A program made the translations under genes and the position numbers. A DNA stretch of 64,000 nt, from positions 1 to 64,000 of the forward strand of contig NZ_JADEWY010000011.1 in NCBI RefSeq assembly GCF_015207375.1. Direction: 5' to 3'. Under the pieces are notes generated by a model, which saw nothing but the letters and a program-made list of their open reading frames with translations, did no database searches and was not told where the DNA came from. Of the stretch, positions 9,982 through 18,847 are shown piece by piece. The DNA comes from Coleofasciculus sp. LEGE 07092. Lineage in GTDB: Bacteria; Cyanobacteriota; Cyanobacteriia; Cyanobacteriales; Coleofasciculaceae. Positions within the stretch are counted from its first letter, which is position 1; each line of letters starts with the position of its first letter.

Positions 9982-10434
9982 CTAAAGAACTTTGTGAGTG
10001 TACTCGTGTTGCTTAACATCGTCTTCCTTACGAACTACTCGTGTCTGATTTAGCACCCGCTTGCGTTCGGTGGAGTAGTTGAAGTCAGTGCGCATCGTTC
10101 CCAAGGGAATATGGGATTGTGCTTCAGTCCGAATCTTGTAGGTACGGCATGCCGCGATCGCTCGTTCGGCAAAGTCATCACAAAACTGAGTTGCTGGGGG
10201 AAACTCAACGGGGAGTTGAGGGATTTCCTCACCCATTACCTCACCCACGGTGACACCGCGAGCCATAGAATAGGAGGTAGGGATTCCTTTGAGGATAGCT
10301 TCTAGAGCGGCTGAGGGGATGGGTTCGAGAATGTTTACTTCATGAACTTCACCCTCTTCTTTTAAAAAGCAGGTGGCTAAACCAACAACCAGGTAGTCAT
10401 CGGTTGAAACATCAGGAGCATTCTTCAGGGACAT
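9982..10434 (-). CDS. Conserved cyanobacterial hypothetical protein
   Basis: 150 residues from the ATG at 10434 (MSLKNAPDVSTDDYLVVGLATCF). In-frame starts at 10446 and 10503 would add 4 or 23 residues, but the extension does not look like part of the protein. The sequence resembles a conserved cyanobacterial family I have no name for: a soluble protein with LVVGLATCFLKEEGEVHEV, a Pro-rich centre and a basic, Thr/Tyr-rich C-terminus (DFNYSTERKRVLNQTRVVR...HEYTHKVL). No membrane segment or signal. It is followed at 12 bases by the GST gene. Confidence 0.78.
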   Translation of the reverse strand: MSLKNAPDVSTDDYLVVGLATCFLKEEGEVHEVNILEPIPSAALEAILKGIPTSYSMARGVTVGEVMGEEIPQLPVEFPPATQFCDDFAERAIAACRTYKIRTEAQSHIPLGTMRTDFNYSTERKRVLNQTRVVRKEDDVKQHEYTHKVL

Positions 10435-10961
10435 TGCAGCTACCATAAGACAATTTTTTGTTAACGATTCCAAACCACGAGAAATCCACAGCTTTGGTTG
10501 CATTTTACCAGTATCTTTATCCAGTTCGGATGAGAATGGCTTCCCGCCAGTCTCCTCTTTGAGTGGAGTTGGGGAAACCTACAGGGGTGGAAGAGTACTA
10601 ACCAAACTGTATCCCTCGCCACCCACTGAATAGGTGCAGCGAATTGCGGAAATTATATTTCCATCTACGACAGGGACTATTCGCTGTGTGTGGCAATTTC
10701 TAAAGCGTTACCCAGGAAGTGGATGTTCAAAACCTAGGGAAGATGTGTGAGTAGCAATATTTTCGTTAAGCTTTCAGGAAAGTCACCAAACCCTACTGTA
10801 GATCCTTTAAGACCATCCAAAACTCTCTGGATGTAATTTGGGGAGTAATTTTTGAAGATGTGAAGACGCCTTAGGAAGTGACACATTCATACCAGCCAGC
10901 GGGGTGCTACTAGACGTAATGTGGATTGTAGATGGGTCGCAGGTATTGTTGGAGGACTATT
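10435..10961. other. Intergenic region, no gene seen
   Basis: This 527-base gap lies between divergent genes. Neither strand has a frame with coding character. It must hold the promoters of both the conserved hypothetical gene (minus) and the TPR gene (plus), but no clear -35/-10 pair stands out. A GGAGG Shine-Dalgarno for the TPR gene is at its right end. Confidence 0.5.
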
Positions 10962-11666
10962 ATGAAGAGCCATACATTTGTCAATCGGCAAGACCACAAT
11001 AGAAAGTGGTCTCCTATGCCCCGCAGGGTTCCCGGTTATTTACCATCTGTCAAACTGGCACCTAGGCAAAATCAAACCCTTTCTGTTAAAAGCCTGCGTG
11101 CCTCAGCTCAACGCAAAGCGAAACAGGGGGATTACAACGCCGCCCTCACGCTGCTAACTCAGGCAATCCAATGCTATCCCAACCGTGCGATTGATTACAA
11201 CAATCGAGGGTTGATTTACTTTCAAATGGGTCAACGGGAAAAAGCGATCGCGGACTACAACCGAGCGTTGCAACTCAATCCGGACTTAGATAGTGCCTAC
11301 AACAATCGTGCTAACTACTACGCCTCTACCGGACAACTCGCAAAAGCCCTTGGCGATTATGAGAAGGCACTCGATCTTAATCCGGGTAACGTCCGCACTT
11401 GGATTAACCAAGCTATCACGTTCCGGGAATTGGGATTGTATGACCTAGCCCTGGAAAATCTGGATTTGGGCTTAATCTTAGGATGTTTACAAGACCATAT
11501 CTATGCCGAACGGGGGCGTACTTACCACCTGCGGGGCGATTGGAATTGCGCGATCGCTGATTATCAACGTGCCTTAGATGAATTGTCACTATCAGGGAAT
11601 TCGAGTCGCTTGTATCGGAAAGTTGAAACGTGGATGAATCAGCTTCTAGAACCCCTGTGTGCCTAA
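10962..11666 (+). CDS. TPR repeat protein
   Basis: 234 residues from the ATG at 10962, chosen because GGAGG lies 6 bases upstream; an ATG at 10932 lacks this. Residues 1-45 are basic and Pro/Arg-rich. From about 50 there are tetratricopeptide repeats: AIDYNNRGLIYFQMGQREKA, SAYNNRANYYASTGQLAKAL, RTWINQAITFRELGLYDLAL and HIYAERGRTYHLRGDWNCAI, about 34 residues apart. Likely a protein-protein interaction scaffold; partner unknown. Cytoplasmic by lack of a signal. Confidence 0.85.
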   Translation: MKSHTFVNRQDHNRKWSPMPRRVPGYLPSVKLAPRQNQTLSVKSLRASAQRKAKQGDYNAALTLLTQAIQCYPNRAIDYNNRGLIYFQMGQREKAIADYNRALQLNPDLDSAYNNRANYYASTGQLAKALGDYEKALDLNPGNVRTWINQAITFRELGLYDLALENLDLGLILGCLQDHIYAERGRTYHLRGDWNCAIADYQRALDELSLSGNSSRLYRKVETWMNQLLEPLCA

Positions 11667-11740
11667 ACGAATTCTGTATAGTCGGGTTAATTAGTCCTCA
11701 GCCTGTAGAGTGGACTAAGGACTCAGGGATGCTCAACTGA

Positions 11741-12133
11741 TCAATTATCATCAATGATGCCCCGATCTTCCCAGACAATTTGGCGCTGAGTTGGGTCAAC
11801 CCGATAACTTTGCTCGTGCATCACATTTTTAGCTTGACCTGGGTCAAATGAACGACTGAAATCAGCTCGCAAGTCTTTCACCCTTGTCTCAGTTCGCCTC
11901 ACTTCTGCTCGCACTTCTCGCAGCTTGCCTTGCTGGGACAGGTGATAGGGCAACAGTTGGCTCAACCCAGTGATCGCGGCAGCACACAACACCAGATTTA
12001 CCGTTAATTTAGCAGTCGTTTCCCCGACAATGGCTTGGTAAGAATGATGCTGTTGGCGGCGTTGAGTCCGAGGAACCATCCGGCGGGGTGGCAAGGGTTG
12101 CCGATTGGATCGGGTGGGTTGAATGGCATTCAT
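11741..12133 (-). CDS. Small single-pass membrane protein with coiled coil
   Basis: A 130-residue protein. Residues 1-40 are basic and Gln/Arg/Pro-rich. One membrane helix follows at about 44-64 (TVNLVLCAAAITGLSQLLPY). A charged heptad-like segment (LREVRAEVRRTETRVKDLRADF) follows. This arrangement of a short cytoplasmic tail, one helix and a coiled coil resembles septum-formation initiator (FtsL/DivIC-like) proteins, but sequence alone does not show that identity. The distal part (NVMHEQSYRVDPTQRQIVW) looks conserved in cyanobacteria. Confidence 0.7.
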   Translation of the reverse strand: MNAIQPTRSNRQPLPPRRMVPRTQRRQQHHSYQAIVGETTAKLTVNLVLCAAAITGLSQLLPYHLSQQGKLREVRAEVRRTETRVKDLRADFSRSFDPGQAKNVMHEQSYRVDPTQRQIVWEDRGIIDDN

Positions 12134-12478
12134 CTAAATAAAACCTCGCAGTTGAAAACCACGCCCTTTTAGCTTCTGGAGGAAAATAAGGGTTAAGACT
12201 TTAGTCACCATCCCCCTGGCATAAAGAGCGTGTACGGTACGCACACCACCAAATAATACTGCTGTTTTCTACCGAACAAAAATCGGAGTCAATAGAAATA
12301 GAGCCTATCTGAGCCAGTGGCACGCCCATGTTACCAGATAAATTACAGCCGTTGCCGTGATTATCCGGGAAAATTGAGCGACCCACTGAAAGCGAGACAG
12401 AAGCAGTGCAATCGTGCTGTTTGCTCTAAGTTCTCTGCCTGCCGCAGATAAGCTCTTTCGTCCTGTGGGCTGTTGGAA
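12134..12478. other. Intergenic region, no convincing gene
   Basis: 345 bases between the small membrane protein gene and psaM. A 61-codon minus-strand frame (12201-12386) has Cys/Ser/Gly-rich, non-coding-like composition and no ribosome site, so it was not called. Confidence 0.5.
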
Positions 12479-12574
12479 CTACTTGTAGAGTTCCGTAGCT
12501 AGCCGGAAGGCTAGGATGCCAGGAATCAAGGCTAAAACTAGAGCCACGAAGACTTGAGTATCCGAAATTGTCAT
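12479..12574 (-). CDS. psaM: Photosystem I subunit XII, PsaM
   Basis: A 31-codon gene on the minus strand. The protein begins [19 protein letters not shown] and ends with FRLATELYK, the typical PsaM C-terminus. It is one membrane helix of the photosystem I trimer interface, in the thylakoid membrane. A strong AAGGAG Shine-Dalgarno lies 9 bases before the ATG. Usual family length (29-32 residues). Confidence 0.95.
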   Translation of the reverse strand: MTISDTQVFVALVLALIPGILAFRLATELYK

Positions 12575-12774
12575 GATTGCAAACTCCTTATTTCTAAAGA
12601 TGAAGGGATCGCCAATTCTTTATCCCCTATAGTCTACTGGCTGTCGTTGACTTTTGAGCAGAAAATCCTGATGACAGGTTAAGATTAGTTAAGACAGGCG
12701 CAAATTCAAGTTTGCACCAGCAGCTTGCGCAATTAAGAATAATTGGCAACGTTACGGTTTGAAATCAATATTTA

Positions 12775-13467
12775 ATGCTAGATCAAGTTTTTAACTCCCC
12801 GTTCAACGTCGGAATAGAAGCTCCTTTGGTACTCCTGGTTCTGATTGCACTGGAAGCGGTGCTATCAGCGGATAATGCGATCGCTCTGGCAACGATCGCT
12901 CAAGGGTTAGAAGGTAGCCGACTTCAGCGCCGTGCGCTTAACTTCGGCTTGGCAGTCGCCTATATCCTGCGCATTACCCTAATTCTTACAGCGACTTGGG
13001 TCGTGAAGTTTTGGCAGTTTGAACTCCTAGGAGCTGCCTATCTGCTTTGGTTAGTCTTTGAACACTTCACTTCTGAGGAAGATGAAGAACATCACCATCA
13101 CGGACCTCGCTTTACATCGCTATTGCAGGTTGTTCCCTTAATTGCCATTACCGATTTGGCGTTCTCGTTAGATAGTGTCACAACAGCGATCGCTATTTCT
13201 GATAAAACCTGGCTCGTTCTCACCGGGGGCACCATCGGCGTGCTCACACTGCGGTTTATGGCAGGGTTGTTTATCCGCTGGCTAAAAGAATATGCCAATC
13301 TTGAGGATGCTGGCTACATTACAGTGGGTTTGGTAGGATTGCGGCTCTTAGTCAGGGCACTTAGCCCGGAATTGGTGCCGCCCGAATGGTTGATGATTAC
13401 CGCTATTGCTCTAATCTTCGCTTGGGGCTTCTCTAAGCGTATCGATAAGGATGTTGAAAGGAGCTGA
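12775..13467 (+). CDS. TerC family integral membrane protein
   Basis: A 230-residue polytopic membrane protein with about seven helices. The paired acidic motifs of the TerC/YkoY family are present: EAVLSADNAIALA near residue 30 and TDLAFSLDSVTTAI near 125. A His-rich loop (EEDEEHHHHGPRF) lies between helices and may bind metal. Family members are linked to metal efflux and, in photosynthetic cells, thylakoid biogenesis; which role applies is not visible. It is convergent with ndk across a hairpin. Confidence 0.9.
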   Translation: MLDQVFNSPFNVGIEAPLVLLVLIALEAVLSADNAIALATIAQGLEGSRLQRRALNFGLAVAYILRITLILTATWVVKFWQFELLGAAYLLWLVFEHFTSEEDEEHHHHGPRFTSLLQVVPLIAITDLAFSLDSVTTAIAISDKTWLVLTGGTIGVLTLRFMAGLFIRWLKEYANLEDAGYITVGLVGLRLLVRALSPELVPPEWLMITAIALIFAWGFSKRIDKDVERS

Positions 13468-13479
13468 GACGTTCTATTT

Positions 13480-13507
13480 GTAGAGACGTTTTACACAACG
13501 TCTCTAC
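13480..13507. terminator. Hairpin between terC-like gene and ndk
   Basis: GTAGAGACGTT, a six-base loop, then the exact reverse complement. This 11-bp stem lies in the short gap between two convergent genes and could end both transcripts. GTAGAGACGTT palindromes are also frequent dispersed repeats in cyanobacteria, and no T run follows, so the terminator role is inferred. Confidence 0.55.
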
Positions 13508-13520
13508 GGCGATTAATAAC

Positions 13521-13970
13521 TTATTCGTAGATCCAAGGGGTCAAGCTGGGTTGCCAGTTGGCTACTTCCTCATCCTTAAACCAGAGCTTAATCTCCTGTT
13601 GCGCCGTTTCTAAGGCGTCGGAACCGTGGATCAAGTTACGACCCACTGTCACCCCATAATCACCGCGAATCGTCCCCGGTTCAGCATTGAGGGGGTTAGT
13701 CGCACCAATAATCTTTCTGGCTGAGGCAATGATACCCTCTCCTTCCCAAACCATTGCCACAACAGGACCTGAGGTAATGAATTCAATCAGTCCGCCAAAA
13801 AAGGGTTTGCCTTTGTGAACCGCGTAGTGTTCTTCCGCCAGTTCACGGCTGACACTCATCAGCTTAAGTCCAACTAGGGTAAAGCCTTTGGTTTCAAACC
13901 GCTGGATAATTTCACCCACCAGATTGCGCTGGACGCCATCCGGCTTGACCATGAGAAATGTTCTCTCCAA
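13521..13970 (-). CDS. ndk: Nucleoside diphosphate kinase
   Basis: A 149-residue enzyme that transfers the gamma-phosphate of ATP to NDPs. Motifs are [36 protein letters not shown], and the active-site His in [18 protein letters not shown] start it at the TTG codon at 13970: GAGGAG lies 6 bases upstream and the length then equals the family norm. The frame is open upstream to an ATG at 14075, but that extension is unrelated sequence and would overlap the end of the neighbouring gene. Confidence 0.94.
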   Translation of the reverse strand: MERTFLMVKPDGVQRNLVGEIIQRFETKGFTLVGLKLMSVSRELAEEHYAVHKGKPFFGGLIEFITSGPVVAMVWEGEGIIASARKIIGATNPLNAEPGTIRGDYGVTVGRNLIHGSDALETAQQEIKLWFKDEEVANWQPSLTPWIYE

Positions 13971-14064
13971 GTTTTTCTCCTCAATGTTTGCAAGAATCAC
14001 CAAACACAGATTAGACCAGAAATTGGTTCTTCGCCCAAAGATTAATAAAGAATTTGAGCATAAC

Positions 14065-15336
14065 TTAAATTGCAAAACGCTCCATCAAGCAGGTAGCAAG
14101 GCGGCGAGCTGCTCCAGGTTGACCCATTCGTCGGCGACCACTTTCAGCAATAAGCTGTAGGCGATCGGGATCGCGCAATAATTTCTGGATTGCCTCTGCT
14201 ACTTTATTGGGTTGTTCTACTGCCATTAACGAGGGACCTAACAAACGCGACTGTGCTTCGGCAAAGGCAGGAGTGTATTGGGGTCCCTTACCATGAATGG
14301 CGATCGCAGGTTTTCCCAAGCCAACAAACTGTTCGGTTGCTGTTCCTGCCATGGCAATACAGCAGTCACCGTTGAGTAGGCAGAGGTTGTAGTCATCTTG
14401 GCTCAAAACTAGGGTGGCATTTTTTTTAGTAAAGGTGAGTGTTGTAGGGTCATTAAACTGAAGGTTGGATGAGATAGATTCGGGAGATTGCTGACGCCAA
14501 CCTGAAATTTCTAGAACTTCTCGCAACGGGTCAAGACTTAAAGAGGGAGCAATGGCACCCAGAAATAAAAGCGATCGCTCTTTGAAGGTATTAAGTAACC
14601 CAGACACAGCTTGCACGATTAGCTGCCAATTTTCGTAAGCTTCTGGCACTCTAGAACCAGGCAGCAGGGTAACAATCATGGGTCGCTGCATTTCTTTTTG
14701 TTCGGCGTTGGGTTCGTAAAAGATGGGTTGGGGATTCTCTGGCTCAATTCCATCCATCATCGGATTACCCATATCAAAGGCAGGAATCGACCACTGCGAT
14801 AAGAGTTTCGTGGTAAGCTGATCTCTGGGAAAAACAGCTTTACAGCGTTTCCGGCTCATCAGCCAGCGTTCCCATGGCAGGTATACCGAACCCGACCAAC
14901 CTTCCCGGCGGGAGCGATTGGGCAACCAGCCTGCTTCATCCCGCAGGTAGTATTCTGATTTAGCCGTGCCGACAAAGACGTAGGGCGCTCCACTTGCCCA
15001 CGCTAATAGCAAAGGGACGATATCCCCTACTGCCAGAATCACACCGCCTTTTTTTGCCCAGCGACGGACGGCTTTGAATTGCGTCCAAGTCAGTTGCAGC
15101 AAACCGCCGCGCAAATCTCGCAGAAGCTGACGCCCTTCCATGTAGATAAAACCGCCGGATGGCATTGGCTGAACAGGTCCAACAATGGGAACATCTAATT
15201 GGCGGTAAGCGGTTCCTTCACCCACCAGGGGCAACGCTGCCAGTTCGGGTGCAGCCGGGTGACGCTGCAATTCCTGCAAAATTCGGACGGCAATGACATC
15301 TTCTCCGTGACCGTTGCTCAGACATAGCAACTGCAT
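14065..15336 (-). CDS. Lipid-A-disaccharide synthase-related protein
   Basis: A 423-residue GT-B fold protein of the LpxB-related family found in cyanobacteria (TIGR03492 type). N-terminal [20 protein letters not shown] and [14 protein letters not shown], and C-terminal [38 protein letters not shown] and [17 protein letters not shown] correspond to the donor-site region of LpxB-like glycosyltransferases. The true acceptor is not known, since the canonical lipid A LpxB is a separate protein. It lies 94 bases upstream of ndk on the same strand. Confidence 0.88.
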   Translation of the reverse strand: MQLLCLSNGHGEDVIAVRILQELQRHPAAPELAALPLVGEGTAYRQLDVPIVGPVQPMPSGGFIYMEGRQLLRDLRGGLLQLTWTQFKAVRRWAKKGGVILAVGDIVPLLLAWASGAPYVFVGTAKSEYYLRDEAGWLPNRSRREGWSGSVYLPWERWLMSRKRCKAVFPRDQLTTKLLSQWSIPAFDMGNPMMDGIEPENPQPIFYEPNAEQKEMQRPMIVTLLPGSRVPEAYENWQLIVQAVSGLLNTFKERSLLFLGAIAPSLSLDPLREVLEISGWRQQSPESISSNLQFNDPTTLTFTKKNATLVLSQDDYNLCLLNGDCCIAMAGTATEQFVGLGKPAIAIHGKGPQYTPAFAEAQSRLLGPSLMAVEQPNKVAEAIQKLLRDPDRLQLIAESGRRRMGQPGAARRLATCLMERFAI

Positions 15337-15573
15337 AGTTGGTGATGGGTTCTGTTTTGAAATACCAATACAACTTTACCGGATAGAGGAAGTTGGTGGT
15401 GTGCTTTATCCTTCAACATTGCCACCTCGCAATCTGGCAAGAAAACAGAATTTATCATTCAGACTCTGATTGGGCAGAGTAATCGCACTTGAAGAAACCA
15501 AGCTGGATGCCTAGCCGATTGGCGATCGCAACTAAAATGAGGACAAGAATACTCAAAACACAGGGGACACAGA

Positions 15574-15645
15574 ATGCAGACGCAACTCATGGTTCAACCT
15601 TCATCGTTGATATCTTCTGGCATCCAGTTGAGAGGAGACAGATAA
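15574..15645 (+). pseudogene. Possible N-terminal stub of an unrelated gene
   Basis: A 23-codon frame (MQTQLMVQPSSLISSGIQLR) is cut where the sequence shared with the tandem module begins (GACAGATAAC, near 15638). The beginning resembles starts of some cyanobacterial Uma2 proteins, but it is too short to identify. It marks the left boundary of the duplicated zone. Confidence 0.25.
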
Positions 15646-15660
15646 CCAAGATATATTAAT
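15630..15660. repeat. Left edge of the module repeat (copy 0)
   Basis: GAGACAGATAAC-AAGATATATTAATTGAG recurs almost unchanged at about 16822 and 18797, each time just downstream of a Uma2 gene and before a PEP-CTERM gene tail. Here no Uma2 gene precedes it, so copy 0 has lost that gene. Confidence 0.7.
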
Positions 15661-15683
15661 TGAGTCGCTCAATACCCTCTCAG

Positions 15684-15822
15684 TTAATTGTTGTCTTTAT
15701 TCTTCTGCTTTTTAGCAAACTATCCGTAATATCCATTCGGATAAACTGGGCAGTAGTTGTATTGAAGTTAAATACTTGGGTAGTGTCAGTGCCCAACTCA
15801 AAATTTTGAAGAAAAGAACCTA
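15684..15822 (-). pseudogene. Decayed PEP-CTERM gene (copy 0)
   Basis: Minus-strand relic of the gene at 16873. Its 3' end still spells AKKQKNKDNN and stop, the same end as both intact copies. After a deletion that removes the PEP motif and membrane helix, TAQFIRMDI follows in another frame, matching TAAQFIQMDI of the intact protein, and then decayed sequence. It belongs to the passenger type of copy 1, not copy 2. Confidence 0.75.
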
Positions 15823-16059
15823 TTGTAAAGTTGTGATGAAGCGACAGGGCTAAAATCATAAATTTTCATCGCCATAACCATCGTGTTGATTCAAGGTTTA
15901 GAGATAAACCTTGAATCAACACCGCTAACCTATGTTCAAAACCCGCCCTTAATCCTTGGCATCTCACCCCTCACCCTTATGCCAAACATTATTTATAACC
16001 GTCATCGCACAACGCTAAAATGAACGTAACCGTTAGCGATTAAAATTAAAGCGTGTCAG

Positions 16060-16743
16060 ATGTCAATTAGTCCCACCATTTCTCCTCCTCCCCTAGAAAG
16101 TGGCGATCGCCTCACACGAGTAGAATTTGAGCGTCGCTATCAGTTAATGCCAGACAACAAAAAAGCGGAGTTAATAGAAGGAGTGGTTTACGTGGCTTCA
16201 CCCGTTCGTGCCAATCGTCACGGTAAACCCCATGCCAAAATAATCACCTGGTTGGGAACGTATGGGGTGGCGACACCGGGAGTTGATGTGCAGGATAATA
16301 CTACAGTCTGTCTGGATGCCGATAACGAACCTCAACCGGATGCTTTACTGCGAATTGAACCGGAAGTAGGAGGGAATTCTCGGATTACTGAAGATGATTA
16401 TATTGAAGGCGCACCGGAGTTAATTGTGGAAATAGCGGCTTCGAGTGCCTCTTATGACTTAAACGATAAACTGAATGCCTATCGTCGCAATGGTGTCCAA
16501 GAGTATATTGTGTGGCAAAGTTACGAAAATCGCATTGATTGGTTTCGCTTAGAAGAAGGACGATATGTTTCCGTAGAACCCGATGAAGCGGGGATTATTC
16601 GCTCTCGTATTTTTCCGGGATTATGGTTAGCGGTAAATGCATTGCGCGAGGGAAATTTAGCTGAGGTTTTGGCAGTGTTGCAGCAGGGAGTACAGACAGC
16701 GGAACATCAGGCATTTGTGCAGCGTTTGAATCCGCAGGGGTAA
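16060..16743 (+). CDS. Uma2 family endonuclease (copy 1)
   Basis: A 227-residue protein of the Uma2/DUF820 family, PD-(D/E)XK nuclease fold, greatly expanded in cyanobacteria and of unknown substrate. Features: KKAELIEGVVYVASPV (first acidic residue), a central DNTTVCLDADNEPQPDALL, and the core PELIVEIAASSASYDLNDKLNAYRRNGV with E-x-A followed by the Lys. The C-terminus is AEHQAFVQRLNPQG. It differs from copy 2 mainly at residue 29 and within about 60-88; everything after EPQPDALL is identical. It is convergent with a PEP-CTERM gene. Confidence 0.9.
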   Translation: MSISPTISPPPLESGDRLTRVEFERRYQLMPDNKKAELIEGVVYVASPVRANRHGKPHAKIITWLGTYGVATPGVDVQDNTTVCLDADNEPQPDALLRIEPEVGGNSRITEDDYIEGAPELIVEIAASSASYDLNDKLNAYRRNGVQEYIVWQSYENRIDWFRLEEGRYVSVEPDEAGIIRSRIFPGLWLAVNALREGNLAEVLAVLQQGVQTAEHQAFVQRLNPQG

Positions 16744-16872
16744 TTAGGTATGTCATCCAAAAAACTATTTCAATTTCACTCATCATCGGGAATTAAACCA
16801 AGACAAAAGTCTCCCCTTCCAGAGAGACAGATAACGAGGATATATTAATTGAGTCGCTCAATACCCTCTCAG

Positions 16873-17553
16873 TTAATTGTTATCTTTATTCTTCTGCTTT
16901 TTGGAATTCTTTCTATTGAATAACGCACCAAAGCCTAGAGCCGTGGCAGAACCGAAAATAGTCATAGGTTCAGGAACAGGTTCAGGCGTAACGTCAGCCG
17001 TCTTAAACGCAACTTCGCCAATTCCTGTGCTAGAAGAACCATGATTACTCAGAATATCCATCTGGATAAATTGGGCGGCGGTGGGATTAAAATTGAATAC
17101 CTGGGCAGAGCTGGGTTGAGACTGTGTATTAGCATTAAAAGAACCTAAACTCATGAAACTGCCAGCATTTCCAGTAGAAGAAGCCAATAACTCGAAGTCT
17201 GATACGCCAAAAGAGGGATTTCCTGAAAAATTCCATAACGCCATCCCTTCCAGGTTGAGAACATTGCCAAAATCGAATGTCACCGATCCAGTGGCATCAG
17301 AAGAAATCCAATCTGTTCCTGGTGCAGAAGTGTGTGTGGGATTTCCTGACAAATAAGTATCAAAGGCAGTCACACCAGTGGTATACCCAACGGACAATCC
17401 AGATTGGTCAATACTATGAACTAAAGGAAAGTTTTCTCCCATATCTGTTGAAGCCGATTGAGGTTGAACAATTGAAGTGGCTTCAGCTTGAGTAATCGCT
17501 CCCAGTGCCATAACTGTAGCGCCAACGGTAACAAGAGATAATGATTTCAGCAT
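16873..17553 (-). CDS. PEP-CTERM protein, discoidin-like passenger
   Basis: A 226-residue exported protein. Signal peptide at 1-25 (MLKSLSLVTVGATVMALGA...AEA). The passenger at about 30-185 has a jelly-roll/F5-8C-like pattern: DWISSDATGSVTFDFG, LEGMALWNFSG, FELLASSTGNAGSF, AQFIQMDILSNHG. The sorting tail at about 192-226 is VPEP, a hydrophobic GSATALGFGALF and basic RKNSKKQKNK: a PEP-CTERM signal for exosortase. No exosortase gene is in the window. The tail is identical to that of the gene at 18848 although the passengers are unrelated. Confidence 0.88.
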   Translation of the reverse strand: MLKSLSLVTVGATVMALGAITQAEATSIVQPQSASTDMGENFPLVHSIDQSGLSVGYTTGVTAFDTYLSGNPTHTSAPGTDWISSDATGSVTFDFGNVLNLEGMALWNFSGNPSFGVSDFELLASSTGNAGSFMSLGSFNANTQSQPSSAQVFNFNPTAAQFIQMDILSNHGSSSTGIGEVAFKTADVTPEPVPEPMTIFGSATALGFGALFNRKNSKKQKNKDNN

Positions 17554-18034
17554 GGTTTAATTAGATGATTTCGTTTGCTTGAGCAGTTAATTTGCTTCAA
17601 TAAATAAATCATGACCTACCCCCCCCCGATGGTGTAAAGATGTATTTTGAAACTTTACAGAAACTTAAAATAATTGAAACTTAAAAATTCATCAGGCGTA
17701 TAAATGAATTGTGAAATGGCAATCCTGAGAGAATAAGGGTTTCAGGGTCATTTCTGTTCACAAATCATTTAAACTAACGGGAAATTGTTTAACTCGTTTT
17801 ATAAAGTTGTGATGAAGGAACAGGGCTAAAATAATAAATTTTCATCGCCATCGCCATCGTGTAGGGGCGGGTTTAGGGTTAAACCTTGAATCAACACCGC
17901 TAACCTTTGTTCAAAACCCGCCCTTAATCCTGGGCATCTCACCCCTCACTCTTATGCCAAAGATGATTTATAACCGTCATCACTCAACGCTAAAATGAAC
18001 GTAATCATTAGCGATTACAGTTAGAGAGTGCCAG

Positions 18035-18718
18035 ATGTCAATCAGTCCCACCATTTCTCCTCCTCCCCTAGAAAGTGGCGATCGCCTCACACGAGTAGAA
18101 TTTGAGCGTCGCTATCAGCAAATGCCAGACAATAAAAAAGCCGAATTAATTGAAGGAGTGGTTTACGTGGCTTCACCCGTTCGCGCCAACCGTCACGGTA
18201 AACCCCATGCTCAAATTATCGGTTGGTTGTTAGTGTACGAGTCAGAAACTCCGGGTGCATATCTGGCTGATAATACTACAGTCCGTCTGGATGCCGATAA
18301 CGAACCTCAACCGGATGCTTTACTGCGAATTGAACCGGAGGTAGGAGGAAATTCTCGGATTACTGAGGATGATTATATCGAAGGCGCACCGGAGTTAATT
18401 GTGGAAATAGCGGCTTCGAGTGCCTCTTATGACTTAAACGATAAACTGAATGCCTATCGTCGCAATGGTGTCCAAGAGTATATTGTGTGGCAAAGTTACG
18501 AAAATCGCATTGATTGGTTTCGCTTAGAAGAAGGACGATATGTTTCCGTAGAACCCGATGAAGCGGGGATTATTCGCTCTCGTATTTTTCCGGGATTATG
18601 GTTAGCGGTAAATGCATTGCGCGAGGGAAATTTAGCTGAGGTTTTGGCAGTGTTGCAGCAGGGAGTACAGACAGCGGAACATCAGGCATTTGTGCAGCGT
18701 TTGAATCCGCAGGGGTAA
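18035..18718 (+). CDS. Uma2 family endonuclease (copy 2)
   Basis: A 227-residue near-twin of the gene at 16060. The first 59 residues differ only at residue 29. Residues 60-88 differ at about a dozen positions (QIIGWLLVYESETPGAYLAD against KIITWLGTYGVATPGVDVQD), and from EPQPDALLRI to the end the proteins are identical. This patchy divergence suggests gene conversion. Same fold and probable nuclease activity as copy 1. Convergent with its own PEP-CTERM gene. Confidence 0.9.
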   Translation: MSISPTISPPPLESGDRLTRVEFERRYQQMPDNKKAELIEGVVYVASPVRANRHGKPHAQIIGWLLVYESETPGAYLADNTTVRLDADNEPQPDALLRIEPEVGGNSRITEDDYIEGAPELIVEIAASSASYDLNDKLNAYRRNGVQEYIVWQSYENRIDWFRLEEGRYVSVEPDEAGIIRSRIFPGLWLAVNALREGNLAEVLAVLQQGVQTAEHQAFVQRLNPQG

Positions 18719-18847
18719 TTAGGTATGTCATCCAAAAAACTATTTCAATTTCACTCATCATCGGGAATTAAACCAAGACAAAAGTCTCCCCTTCCAGAGA
18801 GACAGATAACGAGGATATATTAATTGAGTCGCTCAATACTCTCTCAG

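Noticed and set aside
12201..12386. 61-codon minus-strand frame
   Set aside because: No ribosome site and non-protein-like composition.
13971..14075. Upstream extension of ndk
   Set aside because: Unrelated sequence; TTG at 13970 with GAGGAG gives the family length.
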